A DNA stretch of 64,000 nt from JAEUHZ01 sp964552795 (GTDB lineage Bacteria; Planctomycetota; UBA1135; GCA-002686595): positions 1 to 64,000 of the forward strand of contig CAZKIO010000012.1 in the NCBI GenBank assembly GCA_964552795.1, given 5' to 3'. A program made the translations under genes and the position numbers. Shown piece after piece: positions 59,549 to 64,000 of the stretch. Within the stretch, counting starts at the first letter, position 1, and every line of letters begins with the position of its first letter. The notes under the pieces were generated by a model, which worked only from the letters and a program-made list of their open reading frames with translations, was not told where the DNA came from and ran no database searches.

Positions 59549-60613
59549 ATGACCGAGATCCAGGAGAAGCGGCTCACCGACTTCGCCGACTGCGCGGGTT
59601 GAGCGGCCAAGATGCCCTTGGGGCAGCTCGCGCACGTGTTGCGCGGCCTCGACGACCAACGCGGGCGCATGCTCGTGGGACCTGAGACCTTCGACGACGC
59701 GGGCGTCGTCGAGCTCGGGGGCGTGGAGGGTCTGCCCGCGGACAGCAACCTGGCCCTGGTCCAGACCGTCGACTACTTCCCGCCGGTCGTCGACGATCCC
59801 TACTTCTACGGCGCGATCGCCGCGGCCAACTCGGTGTCCGACGTGTACGCCATGGGCGGACGGCCGTTCACGGCGCTCAACCTGGCCGGCATCCCGCGCG
59901 GGTTCACCGAGCAGTGGACCGCCGAGATCTTCCGCGGCGGCTTCGAGAAGATCCGCGAGGCGGGCGCCGCGATCGTCGGCGGACACACGGTGCAGAGTGC
60001 GGAGGCGCTCTTCGGGTTCGCCGTGACGGGCTTCGTGGACCGCCGCCAGGTGACCGCGAACTCCGGCGCGCGGCCCGGCGACCGTCTGTACCTGACCAAG
60101 CGCCTGGGAACCGGCGCGATCACCACCGCCGGCAAGCAGCGCAAGCTCGCCTGGCCGGAGATCCTGCCCGCGGCGCGGCAGATGGCCGAGCTGAACGACC
60201 GCGCGGCGGCCGCGCTGTCCGCGGTCGGCACGCGCGCGGCGACCGACATCACGGGCTTCGGCCTGTGCGGACATGCGCGCAACATCGCGCGCGGCTCGAA
60301 CGCGACGCTGCGCATCGAGCTCGCGCGCCTGCCGCTCCTGGACCGGGCGCTGGATCTCGCGCGCGCCGGCGTGCTGTCCGGCGGCAGCAAGCGCAACCGC
60401 GCCGCGCTGGAGGAGGCCGTCGCGATCGCGGCGGGCCTGGATCCGGCGCTGGTCGCGCTGTCGTTCGAGGCCGAGACCTCCGGCGGGATCCTGGCCTGCG
60501 TGCCCGCCGCGCGCGCGAGCGCGTTCGAGGCCGAGCTGCGGGCGCGCGACCTGCTCGTCGCGGCGATCGGCGAGGTGCTGCCGCGCGCCGCGCGCGAGCT
60601 CGAGCTCTGCTGA
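59549..60613 (+). CDS. selD: Selenide, water dikinase, itself a selenoprotein (in-frame UGA)
   Basis: Makes selenophosphate from selenide and ATP for SelA. The 354-residue product is split by a TGA at 59600-59602 that I read as selenocysteine: LTDFADCAG-U-AAKMPLGQLAHVL aligns the Sec with catalytic Cys17 and the Lys three residues on with Lys20 of E. coli SelD. After this the frame continues normally: VQTVDYFPPVVDDPYFYGAIAAANSVSDVYAMGG (ATP/metal), AAIVGGHTVQSAE, KRLGTGAI and ATDITGFGLCGHA. ATG 59549 gives 17 residues before the Sec. Automated calling would start it falsely at 59612. Followed by a GDPD-like gene after 10 bp. Confidence 0.93.
59600..59625 (+). promoter_or_regulatory. Candidate bacterial SECIS element of selD
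   Basis: Directly after the UGA, UGCCC-UUG-GGGCA (59613-59625) can form a perfect 5-bp stem whose 3-nt loop starts 18 nt from the first base of the UGA. An alternative CCAAG/CUUGG stem at 59607-59621 overlaps it. Bacterial SECIS hairpins lie within about 40 nt after the UGA. The loop sequence does not clearly match the E. coli form, so this is a positional call. Confidence 0.5.
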
Positions 60614-60623
60614 GCGCGCCGCC

Positions 60624-62084
60624 ATGAGCGCGCCGACGGCGGGCCCGCCCTGGATCCTCGGCCGCCGCGGCGTCCCGCTGGAAGCGCCCGAGAACACGCG
60701 CGCGGGCCTGGCGCTGGCCTTCGCGCTGGGACTGGACGGCGCGGCGTGCGACGTGCGCGCCGCGCGCGGAGGCGAGCTCGTGTTGCACGCCGACGCGGGC
60801 CTGGAGCGCACGACCGACGGCACCGGGCGGATCGCCGGGCGCTCGTGGCTGGAGCTCGCGGACCTCGACGCGGGCGGCGCGTTCCACGCGCGGTTCCGCG
60901 GCGAGCCGCTGCTCCTCCTGCACGAGGCGCTGGAGATCGCGCGTGCGTCGGGCCGCGCGCTGCCGCTGCTCCTGGAGTTCCACGAGCCCGGCGCGGCGGC
61001 CGCCGCGGCCCCGTTGCTGCGCGAGTTCCTGCCCCGCGCGGGCGCGCGCGCGCTGGCCGGCGAACGCGCGCTCGTCCTCGAGGCGCGCGATGCCGGGCTC
61101 GCCGCGTGCGCCTCCGTGCCGGCGCTCGACGAGCGCACGCGCGAGGCCGTGCGCGCCGACCGCCTGACCGGACTGTTCGCGCCGATCGCCGCGTGGCAGG
61201 GACCGCTGGGGCGCGAGGACTGGCCGGTCGAGCGCTGGGCCGCCGACGTCGACGCGCCCGCGGACCTGCTCGCCGCCTGCCGCGCGCCGCTCCACGGCTT
61301 CACGACGCGCGAGCCGCGGCGCGCGCTGGCGGCGCGCGAGCTGACGCGCCTCGCGGCGCAGGACCGCGGCGGCTGGCCGGTCGGCGTCGCGCCGCTGGAG
61401 GTGCGTCCCGAGGACGCCGGGCCGCGCGCCGGACAATGGTGGGGGAGCTGGGCGGTCGAGGCGCGCGTGCGCAACCCGTTCGGACATCCGGTGCGCGCGG
61501 CGTGCGCCCTGGTGCTGCGCCGCGGCGCGTTCGACGTCGACGGGCTGCCGGCCGCGCTCGAACTCGCGCCGGGCGCCGAGGAGGGCGTGCGGTTCACGCT
61601 GACCGGCGGAGCGTGGCGGCCCGGCGGCGATCCGCTCCTCGTCGTGCGCTACGCGTGGCGCGCGGGTCCGGGCCGTCCCGCGGGGAGCCTCGACCTCGAC
61701 GCGCCACTCGCGCGCGTGCGCAGCGCCGTCGCGGGACGCGACCGCGCGCGCCTCGCGCTCCTGCGCGAATCGCCGCGCGACGCGGCCGCCACGATGCTGC
61801 TGCAGCGGCGCGGGCGGAGCCTCCTCGTCTCGATCGAGTCCGCGGGCGGCCTCGCCGAACCGCGCGTCGCGGTGCGGCTGGGCGGGGCGGTGCTGCACGG
61901 CGCGCGGGGAGTGCGCGTCGAACTCCCGGAGGACTTCGACGCGCAACCCGCGGGCGTGCCGTTCTCGTGCGGCATCCAGGGCCGTCGCGACGGCGAGACG
62001 CAGTGGCGCCGCTGGGCCGGCGGACTGCCCGACGAGGCCGACGCCGGCGCGCCGGGAATCCTGCTCCCGACTCCGCGCGCCTGA
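60624..62084 (+). CDS. GDPD-like protein with degenerate active site
   Basis: A 486-residue protein whose first ~260 residues follow the glycerophosphodiester phosphodiesterase barrel: GRRGVPLEAPENTRAGLALAFALGLDG, GGELVLHADAGLERTTDGTGRIAGRSW and LLLEFHEPG. Family enzymes need an N-terminal His in HRG, a Glu-x-Asp metal pair and a later His-Asp. Here HRG is RRG, the Glu is Ala (AACD) and HD is HA; the second His and the later Glu remain. Hydrolysis is thus doubtful. The C-terminal ~200 residues are a beta-rich region of unknown kind. It follows selD by 10 bp but has no evident link to selenium. Confidence 0.72.
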   Translation: MSAPTAGPPWILGRRGVPLEAPENTRAGLALAFALGLDGAACDVRAARGGELVLHADAGLERTTDGTGRIAGRSWLELADLDAGGAFHARFRGEPLLLLHEALEIARASGRALPLLLEFHEPGAAAAAAPLLREFLPRAGARALAGERALVLEARDAGLAACASVPALDERTREAVRADRLTGLFAPIAAWQGPLGREDWPVERWAADVDAPADLLAACRAPLHGFTTREPRRALAARELTRLAAQDRGGWPVGVAPLEVRPEDAGPRAGQWWGSWAVEARVRNPFGHPVRAACALVLRRGAFDVDGLPAALELAPGAEEGVRFTLTGGAWRPGGDPLLVVRYAWRAGPGRPAGSLDLDAPLARVRSAVAGRDRARLALLRESPRDAAATMLLQRRGRSLLVSIESAGGLAEPRVAVRLGGAVLHGARGVRVELPEDFDAQPAGVPFSCGIQGRRDGETQWRRWAGGLPDEADAGAPGILLPTPRA

Positions 62085-62091
62085 GCGCGCG

Positions 62092-62727
62092 TCAGCCCTG
62101 CTTGCGGCGCGCGGTGTACGACATGACGTGCACCTCCTTGCCGTCGATCGTGTCGTACATCTCGTGCTCGACGCTGCCGTCGGCCGCGGGCGGCATCACC
62201 TTCATGCGGTAGGGGCGCTTGCCGGCCACGTCCTTCATCGTGCCGCGCATCTCGGAGACGCCCGCGGCGTTGGTCTGGCCGCGTGCTTCGACCCACCACG
62301 TGCTGGTGGTGTCCATCCACAGCGAGATGCTCTCCTTGGCCTCGTTGTCGTAGCCCAGCAGCAGGATGCCGTGCATCGGCATGCCCATCATCTCGAAGCG
62401 GTGCTCCTCCATCAGGTAGCGCCCGTCGAGGATCGGCTTCGCGCTGCCCGTGCCCTTGGCTTCCATCCAGGGCATCTGGGGCGACATGCGGAACTTGTAG
62501 TCGATGGACCACTCGCCGGCGCGCTCCATGATCGCCGCGTGCTCCTTCCCGGGCGTGGCGAGCGCCATCATCTTGGCCATCATCTCCGGATCCATGCCGG
62601 GCATGTCGTGGCCCTGGTCCTGCGGCGCGGACGGGGCCGTGCTGGCGCCGACCACCTGCGTGGTCACGAGCGCCGTTCCGGCGACGAGCAGCGTGGCGGC
62701 GGCGAGGTTGCGGGTCAGGTTCTTCAT
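62092..62727 (-). CDS. Secreted DUF1579-type protein
   Basis: A 211-residue protein with a signal peptide (LAAATLLVAGTALVTTQVVGAS) and a Met/His-rich N-terminal stretch (GHDMPGMDPEMMAKMMALATPG). The body matches the DUF1579 pattern: GEWSIDYKFRMSPQMPWMEAKG, DGRYLMEEHRFEMMGMPMHGILLLGYDN and SMW-like WMDTTSTWWVEARG, suggesting a lipocalin-like beta-barrel. The function of the family is unknown; the Met and His content hints at metal contact, which is a guess. Converges with the GDPD-like gene across 7 bp. Confidence 0.78.
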   Translation of the reverse strand: MKNLTRNLAAATLLVAGTALVTTQVVGASTAPSAPQDQGHDMPGMDPEMMAKMMALATPGKEHAAIMERAGEWSIDYKFRMSPQMPWMEAKGTGSAKPILDGRYLMEEHRFEMMGMPMHGILLLGYDNEAKESISLWMDTTSTWWVEARGQTNAAGVSEMRGTMKDVAGKRPYRMKVMPPAADGSVEHEMYDTIDGKEVHVMSYTARRKQG

Positions 62728-62871
62728 CTTGGCTCAGGGTGGGGGTCGGTGGGCGGGCCGCGGGGAGTGGCGTCGGACCCGGCTCGGATGTCGAGCACCG
62801 CGCACGATAGCGCGATCGCGAGCGCCGCGCTTGCAAGATCGACGCCCGGCGCTTGGAATGCTGCGCCCGAC

Positions 62872-62969
62872 GGGAGTGGATCGGTGCTGGTGTGCCGCCC
62901 GGCCTTCAAAGCCGGTCGGGCTTCGTGAACAGCGGGGCCGGTGGGTTCGATTCCCATGCACTCCCGCCA
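62872..62969 (+). tRNA. selC: tRNA-Sec (anticodon UCA)
   Basis: A 98-nt cloverleaf with encoded CCA. The acceptor stem GGGAGTG pairs with CACTCCC (an eighth position would be a G-G mismatch) and the discriminator is G. The D stem has 6 bp with a 4-nt loop (62882-62897), a selenocysteine-tRNA trait. A perfect 5-bp anticodon stem CCGGC/GCCGG encloses CTTCAAA with anticodon TCA at 62906-62908. The long variable arm has 7 bp (62919-62939), and the T arm is GTGGG-TTCGATT-CCCAT. It reads the UGA in selD upstream. Stands alone, downstream of the DUF1579 gene on the opposite strand. Confidence 0.95.
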
Positions 62970-63000
62970 TTCCCCGCCACCGGGCAGAGGCGCGCACGCT

Positions 63001-63048
63001 GGGACGTGCGCATGGGGGGACGTGCGCATGCGGGGACGTGCGCATGCG
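63001..63048 (+). repeat. Three 16-bp tandem repeats after tRNA-Sec
   Basis: ACGTGCGCATG recurs at 63004, 63020 and 63036, each preceded by GGG, with a strict 16-bp period. The motif GTGCGCAT is nearly self-complementary. The stretch lies between the tRNA-Sec 3' end and the small CPFC-protein gene; no gene is present in it. Function unknown. Confidence 0.6.
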
Positions 63049-63108
63049 TGCTCCCATCTCAGCGCGCCACCGCGCGCCGCGCCGCTGCGCTACCGCGCGC
63101 TCCGACGA

Positions 63109-63336
63109 CTAGAGGAGGCGCGCGTGGAACGCGCGCACCGTTGCCTTCTGCAGCGCCCAGACCGCCTTCAGGTGCACCGCGGGGTTTCCCGCGCAGAACG
63201 GGCAATCGACCGGATCGGGATCGCTGACCGAGAGCGCCGGCGCGCACGTCGCGTGCGTCACCGGTGCCGGAGCGCGCTCGGGCAGCCAGGCGATGGAGAG
63301 CGACAGGACCGCGGCGATGGTTCCCAGGGTGTTCAT
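63109..63336 (-). CDS. Small secreted protein with CPFC motif
   Basis: A 75-residue protein with an N-terminal signal (LGTIAAVLSLSIAWLPE), a Pro/Thr linker and a conserved-looking VDCPFCAGNPAVHLKAVWALQKA segment near residues 44-66. The C-P-F-C pair resembles a redox or metal-binding CxxC. AGGAAGG lies about 8 bases before ATG 63336, supporting translation. The family is not recognised, but the Cys pair and signal argue that this short frame is real. Confidence 0.65.
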   Translation of the reverse strand: MNTLGTIAAVLSLSIAWLPERAPAPVTHATCAPALSVSDPDPVDCPFCAGNPAVHLKAVWALQKATVRAFHARLL

Positions 63337-63495
63337 TCGAATCCTTCCTGCCCCCGACGGTAAGCGCTGGGCCGTGGGGGAGCAAGCCGCCGGCCGCCCC
63401 CCGCGATTCCATCGGAGCACGCGCGCCCGGCCCTGAACCGGGGCCGCCGGCTCGTGTGGTGGTTCCTCGCTCCCATGCCCTAGACTGCCCCGCCG

Positions 63496-64000
63496 ATGCG
63501 CGTTCCCCACCTCCGCCACGCCGCCCGGTCCCTCCGCCGCTGGCTGCCGCCGGCGCTGGCGGGCGTCGTCCTGTCCCTGGGGTCCTGCGGAGGCGGCGCC
63601 GAGCCCGAGGCGGCCGCCGCGCCCCCGCGCGGCGTGACGCACGTGCGCCTGTCCGGCCCGATCGACATCGGGGCGCAGGCGCTGCTCAGCCGCGGCGTGC
63701 GCACCGCGCAGTCCCGCGGCGACCGCACGCTGCTGATCGAACTCGACACGCCCGGCGGCGCCCTCGACGTCCTGTGGGACGTGCAGAAACAACTGCTCGC
63801 GGCCGACCAGCAGGGCCTGGCCCTCGCCTGCTGGATCCGCGAGCACGCCGCGTCGGCCGGCGCGCTGGTCGCGCTGACCTGCGAGCGCGTCTACATGAGC
63901 TCGTCGGGAACGATCGGCTCGGCGTACCCGGTGCGGGTCGGGCCCGCGGGCCTGCTGCCGCTCCCGGAGGACGACGGCGTGCGCGAGAAGGAGCTGTCGT
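63496..64000 (+). CDS. NfeD-type ClpP-class membrane serine protease (partial)
   Basis: The gene runs off the window, leaving 168 codons. The N-terminus has a lipoprotein-like signal (GVVLSLGSCGGG, Cys near residue 31). The following domain matches the N-terminal protease of long NfeD proteins: VRLSGPIDIGAQALLSRGVRTA, LLIELDTPGGALDVLWDVQKQLL, and AASAGALVALTCERVYMSSSGTIGSAYPV, where the Ser in AASAGA is the nucleophile. Family members cleave hydrophobic C-terminal peptides, for example of stomatin homologues usually encoded alongside. The C-terminal NfeD barrel would lie beyond the window. ATG 63496 places the signal at the start. Confidence 0.85.
   Translation, partial: MRVPHLRHAARSLRRWLPPALAGVVLSLGSCGGGAEPEAAAAPPRGVTHVRLSGPIDIGAQALLSRGVRTAQSRGDRTLLIELDTPGGALDVLWDVQKQLLAADQQGLALACWIREHAASAGALVALTCERVYMSSSGTIGSAYPVRVGPAGLLPLPEDDGVREKELS

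Noticed and set aside
59612..60613. selD starting at ATG 59612 as a normal short gene
   Set aside because: This start removes the catalytic residue region; the upstream in-phase sequence with TGA matches SelD closely.
62941..63363. Plus-strand frames running through the tRNA-Sec 3' end
   Set aside because: Composed of tRNA and tandem-repeat sequence; no start context or protein motif.
1..64000. CRISPR array, rRNA operon or complete prophage
   Set aside because: No regularly spaced direct repeats with unique spacers, no rRNA-like sequence and no phage structural genes were recognised.

Overview
The window is a single stretch of very GC-rich bacterial chromosome with gene-dense, mostly translationally coupled operons. 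Several features point to a deep-branching, marine-type planctomycete (Planctomycetota). The division and cell-wall (dcw) cluster lacks murD, ddl, ftsQ, ftsA and ftsZ. A secreted protein carries a C-terminal module I recognise from secreted proteins of such planctomycetes (FCxGDGSGTxCPC ... FGDGLRCAGG ... FNxTNG). There are also oleABCD-type genes, lipid A synthesis (lpxA), a selenocysteine system and many HEAT/TPR and Cys-rich secreted proteins. The phylum call is inference from gene content, not from a marker phylogeny.

Layout. 0-3.9 kb: a family-4 glycosyltransferase, a second one reduced to its N-terminal half, a HEAT-repeat lipoprotein and a CxxC zinc-ribbon-like protein. 3.9-18.5 kb: the dcw cluster, headed by MraZ-box-like 10-bp-spaced GTGG repeats: mraZ, rsmH, ftsL-like, a large ftsI-type PBP, murE, murF, mraY, ftsW, a LysM protein, a small ORF, murG, murC, murB, closed by two perfect GC hairpins. 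18.5-22.5 kb: a TPR protein and xylA-xylB. 22.6-27.0 kb: a lower-GC, accessory-looking stretch. It holds a secreted planctomycete-module protein, a beta-propeller-like protein gene interrupted by an in-frame TAG and carrying a C10 tract in its signal peptide, and a decayed gene graveyard (xylB remnant, frameshifted copy of the 5' end and leader of thrS, nucleotidyltransferase fragment). 27.0-29.4 kb: thrS (without a TGS domain) and a macro-domain protein.

29.4-42.3 kb (minus strand) is the most striking region. It reads as one long unit: oleA, a GbsR-type regulator with an operator-like palindrome, ketosynthase, acyl carrier protein, two phytoene-desaturase-like FAD oxidoreductases, FabG-, FabZ- and FabI-type enzymes, a phosphopantetheinyl transferase, oleB, oleC and oleD. 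This is a self-contained acyl-chain factory wired to the head-to-head olefin pathway, with a lone HicB-like gene on the opposite strand between oleC and oleD. The FAS genes plus paired CrtI-like oxidoreductases resemble clusters proposed for ladderane or polyene lipids, but here they are fused to OleABCD.

42.5-54.5 kb: dinB (with a LexA-like palindrome upstream), an MFS transporter, beta-propeller phytase, lpxA, polA, exonuclease III, a CBM9-like/beta-barrel outer-membrane protein and recJ. 54.7-63 kb: a dispersed selenocysteine module: selA, a SelD whose catalytic residue is encoded by an in-frame TGA, and a tRNA-Sec(UCA). These are interleaved with a nucleotide-sugar dehydrogenase, a HEAT protein, a Cys-rich secreted protein, a catalytically degenerate GDPD-like protein and a DUF1579-type protein. 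The window ends inside a ClpP-class (NfeD-type) membrane protease gene. No rRNA, CRISPR array or intact transposase was seen.
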